Shown: positions 29,595-38,881 of the stretch, in pieces
Numbering within the stretch: the first letter of the stretch is position 1
Layout: each line of letters starts with the position of its first letter
From: Mycolicibacterium sp. S2-37
Lineage (GTDB): Bacteria; Actinomycetota; Actinomycetes; Mycobacteriales; Mycobacteriaceae
Assembly (NCBI RefSeq): GCF_017352375.1
Contig: NZ_JAFEVR010000007.1
Span: 62,001 to 126,000 of the forward strand
DNA: 64,000 nt
Reading direction: 5' to 3'
Notes under the pieces: generated by a model
Database searches by the model: none
What the model saw: the letters and a program-made list of their open reading frames with translations, nothing else
Told to the model about the DNA's origin: nothing
Translations under genes and position numbers: made by a program

Positions 29595-31053
29595 GGCCGC
29601 CGGGCAGTCCGGTGCCCCACTGGCCGACGCCCTGCGACGCTTCGTCGAGCGCGACCAGGCGCCGTTCTACAGCCCCGGACACAAGGGCGGACGGACGCTG
29701 GACCCGTGGCTGCGCGACCACATCGCCGCCGTCGACCTGAACAATCTGCCCGACCTCGACACCCTGCACTGCCCCACCGGCCCGATCCTGCAGGCCGAGT
29801 CGCTGATCGCCGACGCGTGGGGAGTCGGTGCGAGCTTCATGCTGGTGCAGGGCTCGACCGGTGGCAACATCGCCGTGGCCCTGTCGGCGCTGCGGCCCGG
29901 CGACCGGGTGCTGGTGCAGCGCAACGCCCATAAGTCGGTGCTCGCCGGGCTCGTGCAGTCCGGCGCCCACCCGGTCTGGCTGGCCCCGCAGTGGGATCCC
30001 GGCTTCGGTGTCGCGCACGGCCTCAGCGTCGACACCGTCGATGCGGCGCTGGCCACCGACCAGAACCAGCCGGCCGCCGCCCTGTGGATCCTGCACCCCA
30101 CCTACTTCGGCACCACCGCCGACGTCACCGCGCTGGCGGCGCTGTGCCACCGACACGGGGTCCGACTGCTCGTCGACGGCGCCCACTCACCGCACTTCGC
30201 CTTCCACCCCGACCTGCCGACCGCCGCCGAATCCGCGGGTGCCGCGGCGACCGTGCAGTCGGTGCACAAGATCCTGTCCGGCCTGAGCCAGGCCGCCGTG
30301 CTGCACGTCGACCCCGAGGCCCTGGACGTGGGAACCGTGCGCCGCGCCCTGCAGTTGGTCCAGACCACCAGCCCGCACTTCGCGATCATGGCGTCGGTCG
30401 ACCTGGCCCGCCGCCAGATGGCGGCGCAGGGACGGCAACTCCTCGACGGGACACTGCGGCGGGCGCGGCGCACCGCCGAACGGCTGGCGGCGATCCCGGG
30501 CCTGCGGGTGCTGGGGGACGAGCAGCTCACCGGCCCCGGCTCCGGGCTGTGCGAACGTGACGAGACCAAGCTGCTGATCGGCACCAGCGGTCTGGCGGCC
30601 GACGCGTCGCAGATCCTGGCCCGGCTGAACCGGGTGCACGGGGTGCAGCCCGAACTCAGCGGAGCCGGACACATCCTGTGCATCCTGACCATCGGCAACA
30701 CCGACGCCGACTGCGACCGTCTGGTCGACGGCTGCGCCGAGGTCGCCCGCCACTTCGGCCTGCGCGACACCGACGCCGCCGAGGGAGTCGCCGCCGTGCT
30801 GCAGGTGCGCCCGGAGACGGTGCTGACGCCGCGGGAGGCGTTCTTCGCCGGCGAGGACACCGTCGCACTGACCGCGGCCGCCGGCCGCGTCGCGGCCGAA
30901 CCGATCACGCCCTATCCGCCGGGCATCCCGCTGGTGATGCCCGGGGAACGGCTCAGCGCGGACATGATCGACGCGCTGCAGCAGGTGCGCCGGGCCGGCA
31001 CCCCGATCAGCGCAGCCGATCCCACCCTGGAGCGGGTGACGGTGGTGCGCTGA
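29584..31053 (+). CDS. Fold-I Orn/Lys/Arg decarboxylase family protein
   Basis: 489 aa, overlapping the previous gene by 11 bp. It begins with YSPGHKGG, the family signature near residue 29, followed by DLDTLHCPTGPI. PLP contacts are QGSTGGN, VDGAHSPHF (Asp198, His201) and Lys229 in SVHKILSGLSQ. The C-terminal domain PPGIPLVMPGERL is also family-typical. The length is close to actinobacterial and Bacillus SpeA-type proteins and shorter than the 700-aa enterobacterial enzymes. It would convert a basic amino acid to a diamine or agmatine. As last gene in the operon it may supply the amine to the ligase. Confidence 0.9.
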   Translation: MDFEAAGQSGAPLADALRRFVERDQAPFYSPGHKGGRTLDPWLRDHIAAVDLNNLPDLDTLHCPTGPILQAESLIADAWGVGASFMLVQGSTGGNIAVALSALRPGDRVLVQRNAHKSVLAGLVQSGAHPVWLAPQWDPGFGVAHGLSVDTVDAALATDQNQPAAALWILHPTYFGTTADVTALAALCHRHGVRLLVDGAHSPHFAFHPDLPTAAESAGAAATVQSVHKILSGLSQAAVLHVDPEALDVGTVRRALQLVQTTSPHFAIMASVDLARRQMAAQGRQLLDGTLRRARRTAERLAAIPGLRVLGDEQLTGPGSGLCERDETKLLIGTSGLAADASQILARLNRVHGVQPELSGAGHILCILTIGNTDADCDRLVDGCAEVARHFGLRDTDAAEGVAAVLQVRPETVLTPREAFFAGEDTVALTAAAGRVAAEPITPYPPGIPLVMPGERLSADMIDALQQVRRAGTPISAADPTLERVTVVR

Positions 31054-31055
31054 GG

Positions 31056-32246
31056 TCAGCCGCCGCAGCGGGGGCTGGGCCCCTTGACCGCAGCCATCCG
31101 CAGCACGGACTGATCCACCCGCGACTGGGTGAGCTCACCGGCGGCCAGCGCCTTCTCCAGCCGGTCGAGGACCGCGGGCACCTCGGCCGTCGACACCCAC
31201 AGCGCGGCGTCGGCACCGGCCTGCAGCGCGCGCAGCGCCGCGTCGGGCACGCCGTAGCGATCGGTGATGGCCCGCATACTCGAGATGTCGTCGGTGAAGA
31301 CCGGGCCGTTGAACGCCGGGCCGCCGTAGTCGCCGGACCGCAGCAGCCCGTACGCCGCCGGACTCAGGCTGGCCGGGTCGCTTCCGGTCAGACCGGGCAC
31401 CTGCATGTGCCCGACCATCACCCCGACGGGCGCCTGGGTGGTCAGCGTGCGGTACGGGACCAGGTCGCGCTCCTGCAGTTCGGCCAGCGGCGGCGTCACG
31501 ACGCCCTGGGCGTGCGAGTCGCCGGAGGTGCTGCCGTGGCCGGGGAAGTGCTTGAGCACCGGCAGCACACCCGCATCGCGCAGCCCGCGGGCGTAGGCAC
31601 CGGCGTAGTCGGTGACCGTCATCGGGTCGGATCCGAAGGCCCGGTCGCCGATGACATCGTCGGCGTCGGCGGCGGTGACGTCGACGACGGGAGCGAAGTC
31701 GATCGTGATGCCGAGCCGCCGCATGGCCTGGCCGCGTTCACGGGCGATGCCGTAGACCTGCTCGGGGGTCGAACCGGTCGCCAGCGTCCGCGCCGGCGGC
31801 TGGGCGCCGATCAGGCCGGACAGCCGCGAGACCCGGCCACCCTCCTCGTCCACGCTGACCGCGAGCGGCAGCGGGGTGGCCGAGGAGGCGATCTCGGCGA
31901 GCGACCCGTCCGAGAGCATCGATTTGTCGGTCCAGCTGGCGATCATGATGCCGCCGACGTGATGGGCGTCGGCCACCGCGCGCGCGTCGGCGGCGTCGGT
32001 GACACCGACCATCAGCAGCTGCGCGAGTTTGTCGCGTGTCGACATCCCGGCCAGGATCGCCGCACCGTCACCACAGGCGGGCGCCCCGGGCGCCAGCGGT
32101 GCCGGCGCGTTGGGCAGGCCACCGGGCTGGGCCATCGCGGTGTTCACCGGCGTCACCACCGGCTGGGGTTCCTCGGCGGCGGGAGCGCAGGCGACCAGCA
32201 ATCCGGACGTCGCCGCCAGTGCACAGAGTCCACGGGTCCATCGCAT
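31056..32246 (-). CDS. lpqI: Lipoprotein beta-N-acetylglucosaminidase LpqI (GH3/NagZ)
   Basis: 396 aa from ATG 32246; GTG 32258 would add four residues. MRWTRGLCALAATSGLLVAC is a lipoprotein signal with lipobox LVAC and lipidated Cys20. The GH3 domain has KHFPGHGSTSGDSHAQG, with the His-Asp dyad of NagZ-type enzymes. LpqI (Rv0237) cleaves GlcNAc from muropeptide disaccharides in cell-wall recycling. It converges on the decarboxylase gene with a 2-bp gap, marking the end of the inserted island and return to the conserved backbone. Confidence 0.95.
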   Translation of the reverse strand: MRWTRGLCALAATSGLLVACAPAAEEPQPVVTPVNTAMAQPGGLPNAPAPLAPGAPACGDGAAILAGMSTRDKLAQLLMVGVTDAADARAVADAHHVGGIMIASWTDKSMLSDGSLAEIASSATPLPLAVSVDEEGGRVSRLSGLIGAQPPARTLATGSTPEQVYGIARERGQAMRRLGITIDFAPVVDVTAADADDVIGDRAFGSDPMTVTDYAGAYARGLRDAGVLPVLKHFPGHGSTSGDSHAQGVVTPPLAELQERDLVPYRTLTTQAPVGVMVGHMQVPGLTGSDPASLSPAAYGLLRSGDYGGPAFNGPVFTDDISSMRAITDRYGVPDAALRALQAGADAALWVSTAEVPAVLDRLEKALAAGELTQSRVDQSVLRMAAVKGPSPRCGG

Positions 32247-32342
32247 GAACCCCGACACTAACCGCTCCGGCCGTCGTCATCGACGCCCCGGGCCGACAAC
32301 GGACATCCCATAGGGTGGAGGAACCGGACGAAAGGAGCGGCG

Positions 32343-32831
32343 ATGGCGCCCGATCGGGCCGGTCGGGCATCACCCACCGAGACGATGGTCATCGCCTACG
32401 ACGGCACCGGCAATGCCCGCCGCGCCGTGCACTATGCCGGCCGCCTGCTCGCCTTTCACCGCGCCGTCGTGCTCACCGTGTGGTCGCCGGTGCCCCGCGG
32501 CCCGGCGCCGGCGGCACTCGACCTCGACGGCCCGCCGGACCGCGATGACGACGACGACGTCGACATGGCCTACGCCGACGCCCAGCGCACCAACGCCGAG
32601 GGCGTCGCACTCGCGCACCAGGCCGGCCTCACCGCCGACCCGCTCTGCGCCGCCGTCAACGGCACCGTGTGGGCCACGATCATCGAGGCCGCCGACGACC
32701 TGGACGCCGCGCTGATCGTGACCGGAACCCGCGGAACCACCGGTCTGCGCTCGCTGATGCAGTCCAGCGTCGCCGACAACGTCTTGCGCCGCGGGCACCG
32801 GCCGGTGCTGATCGTGCCACCGGGCCGCTGA
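32343..32831 (+). CDS. Universal stress protein family protein
   Basis: 162 aa, ATG 32343 after AAAGGAG. A single UspA fold: MVIAYDGTGNARRAVHYAG at the N-terminus and GTRGTTGLRSLMQSSVADNVLRRGHRPVLIVP at the C-terminus, which gives the ATP-binding G-x2-G-x9-G/S pattern with serines for the last positions. An acidic loop DDDDDVD is near residue 65. Divergent from lpqI across 96 bp. Physiological role unknown. Confidence 0.9.
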   Translation: MAPDRAGRASPTETMVIAYDGTGNARRAVHYAGRLLAFHRAVVLTVWSPVPRGPAPAALDLDGPPDRDDDDDVDMAYADAQRTNAEGVALAHQAGLTADPLCAAVNGTVWATIIEAADDLDAALIVTGTRGTTGLRSLMQSSVADNVLRRGHRPVLIVPPGR

Positions 32832-32856
32832 CGTGCCCCGTGCTAGTTTTGGCGCC

Positions 32857-33030
32857 ATGGAACGGTTCATCGTCCCCTCCGCGGCCAGCATCGTCGTCGG
32901 CCTGCTGCTGGGCGCGGCGGCCGTGTTCGGGGTGACGCTGATGGTGCAGCAGGACACGAAGCCTCCGCTGCAGGCGGGCGATCCGGCGTCCTCGGTGCTG
33001 AACCGGGTCGAGTACGGCGACAGGGGTTAG
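32857..33030 (+). CDS. Small membrane protein, Rv0236A-like (DUF2613)
   Basis: 57 aa, equal in length to Rv0236A. MERFIVPSAASIVVGLLLGAAAVFGVTLMVQ is one membrane segment (about 8-30) and the C-terminal part DKPPLQAGDPASSVLNRVEYG-like tail is soluble. It sits 25 bp after the stress-protein gene and 37 bp before aftD, so it is probably in the aftD transcript. Conserved beside aftD in mycobacteria; function unknown. Confidence 0.88.
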   Translation: MERFIVPSAASIVVGLLLGAAAVFGVTLMVQQDTKPPLQAGDPASSVLNRVEYGDRG

Positions 33031-33067
33031 TTCGCCCGCCCCGCCGCTGTCGCGGCGCTGGCTGTGG

Positions 33068-36000
33068 GTGGCCGCCGCGGCGGCACTGCTCCTGACGTTC
33101 GCCCAGTCACCCGGACAGATCTCACCCGACACCAAGCTCGACCTCACGGCGAACCCGCTGCGCTTCCTCGCGCGTGCCGCCAATCTGTGGAACAGCGACC
33201 TGCCGTTCGGCCAGGCCCAGAACCAGGCATACGGATACCTCTTCCCGCACGGCACGTTCTTCCTGGCCGGTGACCTGCTCGGGGTACCGGGATGGGTGAC
33301 GCAGCGGCTGTGGTGGGCGCTGTTGCTCGTCGTCGGGTTCTGGGGAGTGCTGCGGGTCGCCGAGGCGCTCGGCATCGGCACGACGTCCTCCCGGGTCGTC
33401 GGCGCCGTCGCGTTCGCGCTGTCCCCTCGCGTCCTGACCACGCTGGGCGCCCTGTCGTCGGAGACCCTGCCGATGATGCTGGCGCCGTGGGTGCTGCTGC
33501 CGGTCATCCTCGCGCTGCGCGGGGCGGGGTCGGTGCGACTGCTCGCGGCGCGCTCGGCGGGGGCGATCGCGTTGATGGGTGCGGTCAATGCGGTGGCGAC
33601 GCTGACCGGGTGTTTGGCCGCGGTGCTTTGGTGGGCGTGTCACCGGCCAGGGCGGCTGTGGCTGAAGTTCACCGCGTGGTGGATCGGCTGCGCGACGCTG
33701 GCGGTGCTGTGGTGGGTGGTGCCGCTGGTGCTGCTCGGCCGCATCAGCCCGCCGTTCCTCGACTTCATCGAATCGTCGGGGGTCACGACGCAATGGATGT
33801 CGCTGACCGAGATGCTGCGCGGCACCGGCAGCTGGACGCCGTTCGTGGCGCCCACCGCCACAGCGGGCTCGTCGCTGGTGACCGGATCGGTCGCGGTACT
33901 CGCCACGGTGCTGGTCGCGGCGGCGGGGCTGGCGGGGCTCGCGCTGCGGACCATGCCCGCCCGGGGCCGACTGACGGTGATCCTGCTCGTCGGTGTGGCG
34001 CTGCTGGCGGTCGGCTACTCCGGCGGCCTGGGTTCGCCGGTGGCCGCACAGGTTCAGGCCTTCCTCGACGCCGACGGCACCCCGTTACGCAATCTGCAGA
34101 AGCTCGATCCGGTGCTGCGCCTGCCGCTGGCCCTGGGTCTGATCCACCTACTCAGCCGTGTCCCGCTGCCCGGCAGCGTGCCCAGGCCGGTGTGGCTCGG
34201 CGCGCTCGCCCATCCGGAGCGCGACCGGCGTGTGGCCGTGGGCATCGTGGTGCTGACCGCGCTGGCCGCGGGCACCTCCCTGGCCTGGACGGGCAGGCTC
34301 ACGCCGCCCGGCGCGTTCAGCGCGATCCCGTCCTACTGGCACGAGGCCGCCCAGTGGCTGGACGACAACAACACCGGCGACCCGACCGCAGGCCGCGTGC
34401 TGGTGGTACCGGGCGCCCCGTTCGCCACGCAGATCTGGGGCAGCAGCCACGACGAGCCGCTGCAGGTCCTCGGCGACAGCCCGTGGGGCGTGCGCGACTC
34501 CATCCCGCTCACGCCGCCGGAGACCATCCGCGCGCTCGACTCGGTGCAGCGGCTGCTGGCTGCCGGGCGGCCTTCTGCGGGACTGGCCGACACGCTGGCC
34601 CGCCAGGGCATCGCCTACGTGGTGGTCCGCAATGATCTCGACCCGGAGTCGTCGCGGTCGGCCCGGCCGATCCTGGTGCACCGCGCGGTGGACGGCTCCC
34701 CCGGGTTGACCAAGGTCGCGCAGTTCGGCGAACCCGTCGGACCCGGCACGCTCGAGGGCTTCGTCACCGACAGCGGACTGCGGCCCGACTATCCGCCGGT
34801 GGAGATCTATCGTGTTGCGGCGCAGCACAACCCGTCGGCGCCGTATCTGGTCGACGCAGACGCCATGGCCCGCGTCGACGGCGCCCCGGAAGCGCTGTTG
34901 CGTATCGACGAGCGGCGCCGGCTGCTGGGGCAACCGCCGCTGGGGCCGATGCTGCTGACCGCCGACGCGCAGCGCGCCGGCCTGCCGGTGCCGGTGGTCA
35001 CCGTGACCGATACGCCGACCGCCCGGGAGACCGATTACGGCCGCGTCGACGACCACTCGTCGGCCATCCGCACCCCCGATGATCCGCGACACACGTTCAA
35101 CCGGGTGCTCGACTACCCGGCCGCGGGTACCGAACCGGTGTACGGGCGATGGAACGGTGGCCGGCTGTCGGTGTCGAGTTCGGCGGCGGACTCGACCGCA
35201 CTGCCCAATGTGGCGCCGGCGACGGGCCCGGCGGCCGTCATCGACTCGGACTCCTCGACGAGCTGGGTGTCCAATTCGCTGCAGGCCGCGCTGGGCCAGT
35301 GGCTGCAGATCGACTTCGACAAACCGGTCACCAACGCCGCGCTCACCGTCACGCCGAGCGCCACGGCCATCGGCGCGCAGGTCCGCCGGATCGAGGTGGC
35401 CACCGTCAACGGCACCAGCACCTTGCGCTTCGACGAGCCGGGCAAACCGTTGACCGTCGCCCTGCCCTACGGGGAGACGCCGTGGGTGCGGCTCACCGCC
35501 ACGGGCACCGACGACGGTTCGGGCGGCGTGCAGTTCGGCATCACCGACCTGTCGGTCACGCAGTACGACGCACAGGGTTTCGCCACCCCGATCCAGCTGC
35601 GCCACACCGTGGCGGTCCCGGGCCCGCCTGCGGATTCTGCGGTGGCGCAATGGGATCTGGGCTCCGAGCTACTCGGCAGGCCGGGCTGCGTGGACAGCCC
35701 CGAAGGCGTCAAATGCGCTGCGACGATGGCGCTCTCGCCCGAGGAGCCGGTCAACCTGAGCCGCACCCTGTCGGTGCCCGCCGCGATGCCGGTCACCCCG
35801 ACGGTGTGGCTGCGGGCCAGGCAGGGGCCGAATCTTGCCGAGCTCATCGCCGAACCCGGCGCGACCCGGGCGACCGGTGACTCCGAAGTGATCGACGTCC
35901 TCGGATCGGCGTACGCCGCCGCCGACGGCGACCCCGACACCGCGTGGACGGCGCCCCAGCGCGTGGTGCAGCATCGCAGTCCGCCGACGCTGACGCTGGC

Positions 36001-37321
36001 GCTGCCCAACGAAACCGAGGTCTCCGCCGTGCGGGTGACCCCGAGCCGCACCCAGCCCCCCGCGCATCCCACGCTGGTCGCCGTCGACCTGGGCAACGGT
36101 CCGCAGGTGCACGAGCTCCCGCCCGCCGCGAAGTCGCAGACCATCGCGCTGGCCCCGCACCGCACGTCGGAGATCAAGGTGTCGCTGCTCGACTGGAAGG
36201 ACATCATCGACCGCACCGCGCTCGGGTTCGACCAGCTCAAACCGCCTGGCCTGGCCGAGGTCGTCGCCCTCGACAGCGGCGGCAGGCCGATCGGCGCCGC
36301 CGACGCCGCAGCCAACCGTGCGCGGACGGTGTCGCTGCCGTGCGGACAGGGCCCCATCATCGGCGTCGCCGGACAGTTCGTGCCCACCACGGTCACCACC
36401 ACCGTCGGCGATCTGCTCGACGGGGCGCCGGTGTCCGCGCGACCATGCCGGACCGAGCCGATCGAGCTACCCGCAGGAGAGCAGGAGTTGCTCGTCAGCC
36501 CGGGCACCGCGTTCGTCGTGGACGGCGTCCAGCTGTCCGGACCACTGGCCCGGCAGATCCGCCCTGCCGCAACGACGCCGGCCGACACGGGGGCGTGGGG
36601 TCCCGATCGCCGCGAGGTGACGGTCTCCGGTGCGCAGCGCGACCGGGTGCTGGTGGTGCCCGAAAGCATCAACCCGGGCTGGCATGCCCGCAGCGCCGAC
36701 GGTGACGAGCTCACCCCGATCGTGGTCAACGGCTGGCAGCAGGGCTGGGTGTTGCCCGCCGCGACGTCCGGCACCGTCACCCTGTCGTTCGCCTCCAACA
36801 CGCTCTACCGCGCCGGGCTCATCGTCGGGCTTTCCCTGCTGCCGCTGCTCGCGCTGCTGGCGTGGCTGCCCGCCCGCCGGCGGCCCACCGACCCGCCGGC
36901 ACGCACCTGGTCACCCGGGCCACTGGTCGCCGGCGCGGCTGCGGTGGCGCTCGGCGCGGTGATCTCCGGGCCGGCAGGCGCGGCGGTGGTGGGCATCGCC
37001 CTCGGCGTCCAGTACCTGCTGCGCCACCGCCGGCCGCTGCGGGACCGCGTGACGGTCGGCCTCACCGCGGGCGGACTGATCCTCGCCGGCGCCGCGCTGG
37101 CTCAGCATCCGTGGCGGTCGGTGGACGGATACGTCGGCCACTCGGCCGGAGTGCAACTGCTGGCGCTGATCTCGGTCGCGACCCTCGCCGCGTCCGTCGC
37201 GCTCGGCTCGCCGGTCAGCGGTCCGGATGAACCGCGATCAGATGACGCAGCGTCGGCTCACCCTGCACGAACTTCTCCACCTCCTGCTCGGCGATCAGAT
37301 CCTGACCCGTCTGCCGGGTGA
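33068..37321 (+). CDS. aftD: Arabinofuranosyltransferase AftD
   Basis: 1,417 aa, similar in size to Rv0236c (about 1,400). AftD is an essential GT-C enzyme adding arabinose from decaprenyl-phospho-arabinose to arabinogalactan and lipoarabinomannan. The N-terminal 450 residues have about 11 membrane segments, with the periplasmic SPDTKLDLTANPLRFLARA catalytic loop. Discoidin-like carbohydrate-binding modules follow (VIDSDSSTSWVSNSLQ, AYAAADGDPDTAWTAP). The C-terminus returns to the membrane. GTG 33068 is the first standard start, but the in-frame SRRWLW just upstream looks like the family N-terminus. The 3' end overlaps the convergent MFS gene by 107 bp. Confidence 0.95.
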   Translation: MAAAAALLLTFAQSPGQISPDTKLDLTANPLRFLARAANLWNSDLPFGQAQNQAYGYLFPHGTFFLAGDLLGVPGWVTQRLWWALLLVVGFWGVLRVAEALGIGTTSSRVVGAVAFALSPRVLTTLGALSSETLPMMLAPWVLLPVILALRGAGSVRLLAARSAGAIALMGAVNAVATLTGCLAAVLWWACHRPGRLWLKFTAWWIGCATLAVLWWVVPLVLLGRISPPFLDFIESSGVTTQWMSLTEMLRGTGSWTPFVAPTATAGSSLVTGSVAVLATVLVAAAGLAGLALRTMPARGRLTVILLVGVALLAVGYSGGLGSPVAAQVQAFLDADGTPLRNLQKLDPVLRLPLALGLIHLLSRVPLPGSVPRPVWLGALAHPERDRRVAVGIVVLTALAAGTSLAWTGRLTPPGAFSAIPSYWHEAAQWLDDNNTGDPTAGRVLVVPGAPFATQIWGSSHDEPLQVLGDSPWGVRDSIPLTPPETIRALDSVQRLLAAGRPSAGLADTLARQGIAYVVVRNDLDPESSRSARPILVHRAVDGSPGLTKVAQFGEPVGPGTLEGFVTDSGLRPDYPPVEIYRVAAQHNPSAPYLVDADAMARVDGAPEALLRIDERRRLLGQPPLGPMLLTADAQRAGLPVPVVTVTDTPTARETDYGRVDDHSSAIRTPDDPRHTFNRVLDYPAAGTEPVYGRWNGGRLSVSSSAADSTALPNVAPATGPAAVIDSDSSTSWVSNSLQAALGQWLQIDFDKPVTNAALTVTPSATAIGAQVRRIEVATVNGTSTLRFDEPGKPLTVALPYGETPWVRLTATGTDDGSGGVQFGITDLSVTQYDAQGFATPIQLRHTVAVPGPPADSAVAQWDLGSELLGRPGCVDSPEGVKCAATMALSPEEPVNLSRTLSVPAAMPVTPTVWLRARQGPNLAELIAEPGATRATGDSEVIDVLGSAYAAADGDPDTAWTAPQRVVQHRSPPTLTLALPNETEVSAVRVTPSRTQPPAHPTLVAVDLGNGPQVHELPPAAKSQTIALAPHRTSEIKVSLLDWKDIIDRTALGFDQLKPPGLAEVVALDSGGRPIGAADAAANRARTVSLPCGQGPIIGVAGQFVPTTVTTTVGDLLDGAPVSARPCRTEPIELPAGEQELLVSPGTAFVVDGVQLSGPLARQIRPAATTPADTGAWGPDRREVTVSGAQRDRVLVVPESINPGWHARSADGDELTPIVVNGWQQGWVLPAATSGTVTLSFASNTLYRAGLIVGLSLLPLLALLAWLPARRRPTDPPARTWSPGPLVAGAAAVALGAVISGPAGAAVVGIALGVQYLLRHRRPLRDRVTVGLTAGGLILAGAALAQHPWRSVDGYVGHSAGVQLLALISVATLAASVALGSPVSGPDEPRSDDAASAHPARTSPPPARRSDPDPSAG

Positions 37322-38819
37322 CGTGCTGGCGCAGGTGTTCGTCCCAGGACCGCACGACGAACGCCTCGACGAAGGTGCCGGCCTCCTCACCGCTGCGGAA
37401 CAGCTGCCACTGCGACGCACCGGTGCGCTGCCGGGACCGGCCGACCCGCTGCATCGCCGCGAGGAACCCCGCTTCGTCCTCCGGCGCAACGCAATACGAC
37501 TTGAGCACCACGACGGGGCCGTCCGGTGGCGCCGGTTCGAAGACCAGGGCGGGCTCCGGCCAGTGCGCCGACGGCGTGACGTCGAGGTCGCCGGTACGGG
37601 GGTGCAGCGGCCACCACAGCACCGACACCGCGCACAGCAGCAGCATCGCGGCGCTGACGAGCAGCGCCGTCACTGCGGTCGTGGCACCGGCCACCACCCC
37701 CCACACCAGTGACCCGATGGCCTGACCACCCATGAAGACCAGCTGGTAGACCGACAGCCCACGCGCCCGCACCCACGCCGGAAGACTGAGCTGCATCGAG
37801 GAATTCAGCGTCGACAGCGCGGTCAGCCACGACACCCCGCCGATCACCAGAGCCACCAGCACCACGGCGAACACGGGCACGGTCGCCAGCACCGCCGTCG
37901 CGCCGGCGAATCCCACGGCCGCAGCGGTCAGCAACGCGTTCTGCCCGAACACCGCCTGCAGCCGCGAAAGCACCACCGCACCCGACACGGCCCCGACCCC
38001 GAGCGCCGCGAGCATCAACCCGTATCCGGACGACGACAGGTTCAGTTGCCTGTTGGCGATGACGGGGAGCAGACCCCACAGCGCGCTGCCGGGCGCGATG
38101 AACAGCACCGCCCGCAGCAGGATCCGGCGGATGACCGGTGAGCTGCGGATGTAACGGCCGCCGGCGTTGAGCGCCGCGAGCGGTCGCTCGGAGGGCATCT
38201 GCTGTTCGGACGACGGTCTACGCCACGTCATCAGCACCGCGACGATGCCGACGAACGACACCGCGTTGAGCGCGAACACCAGTGTGGGACCCGACAGGGA
38301 CACCAATACGCCTGCGATCGCGGGGCCGATCGACCTGGCCCCGTTGATGCTCATGCTGGTCAGTCCCGCGGCCGCCGGAATCTGCTCGCGCGGAACGAGT
38401 TCGGGTTGGATGGCCTGCCACGCCGGCGCGGTGAGCGCCTGACCGCAGCCGATCAGGAACAGCAGCAGGAGCAGCACCGACGGAGTGGCCAGGCCGGTGC
38501 CGGTGAGCGCGGCGAGCAGTGCGACACCCGAGGCCGTCGCGCCCTGGGCGGCGATCAGCAGCCGCCGCCGGTCGACCAGGTCGGCGAGTACGCCAGACGG
38601 CAGCGCCAGCAGCATCACCGGCAGCGTCGTCGCGGTCTGCACCAGCGGCACCAAGACGTCGGCGCGCGGGTCCCCGACGAGCATCCACTGTGCGCCGACG
38701 GTTTGCATCCAGGTGCCGAGGTTCGACACGAACTGCGCCAGCCACAGGGCGCGGAAGACCGGTGAGGCGAACGGCGCCCAGGCCGACACCGGCGCACGTC
38801 CCGCCCGCGCTGTCACCAT
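37215..38819 (-). CDS. MFS exporter with C-terminal antibiotic-monooxygenase-like domain
   Basis: 534 aa. Residues 1-400 form a 12-segment transporter of the MFS_3/enterobactin-exporter-like group (ALWLAQFVSNLGTWMQTVGAQWML, LPSGVLADLVDRRRLL). Residues about 425-530 are soluble and resemble an ABM dimeric alpha/beta barrel (VVLKSYCVAPEDEAGFLAAMQRVGRSRQRTGASQW as a whole, FVEAFVVRSWDEHLRQH). This MFS_3-ABM fusion occurs in other bacteria. It is convergent with aftD, and its last 107 bp overlap the aftD 3' end. It replaces the Rv0229c-Rv0235c block of M. tuberculosis. Confidence 0.88.
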   Translation of the reverse strand: MVTARAGRAPVSAWAPFASPVFRALWLAQFVSNLGTWMQTVGAQWMLVGDPRADVLVPLVQTATTLPVMLLALPSGVLADLVDRRRLLIAAQGATASGVALLAALTGTGLATPSVLLLLLFLIGCGQALTAPAWQAIQPELVPREQIPAAAGLTSMSINGARSIGPAIAGVLVSLSGPTLVFALNAVSFVGIVAVLMTWRRPSSEQQMPSERPLAALNAGGRYIRSSPVIRRILLRAVLFIAPGSALWGLLPVIANRQLNLSSSGYGLMLAALGVGAVSGAVVLSRLQAVFGQNALLTAAAVGFAGATAVLATVPVFAVVLVALVIGGVSWLTALSTLNSSMQLSLPAWVRARGLSVYQLVFMGGQAIGSLVWGVVAGATTAVTALLVSAAMLLLCAVSVLWWPLHPRTGDLDVTPSAHWPEPALVFEPAPPDGPVVVLKSYCVAPEDEAGFLAAMQRVGRSRQRTGASQWQLFRSGEEAGTFVEAFVVRSWDEHLRQHVTRQTGQDLIAEQEVEKFVQGEPTLRHLIAVHPDR

Positions 38820-38881
38820 CCCTCAGGACCTCCCGCCCGAATCCTGCATCACATACCCGGCAGGGTGGGCGATGACGCGGA

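Noticed and set aside
22476..31053. Ergothioneine or polyamine puu cluster
   Set aside because: EgtA, EgtB, EgtD and EgtE are absent, and PuuB, PuuC and PuuD homologues are not present; the gene set fits neither pathway.
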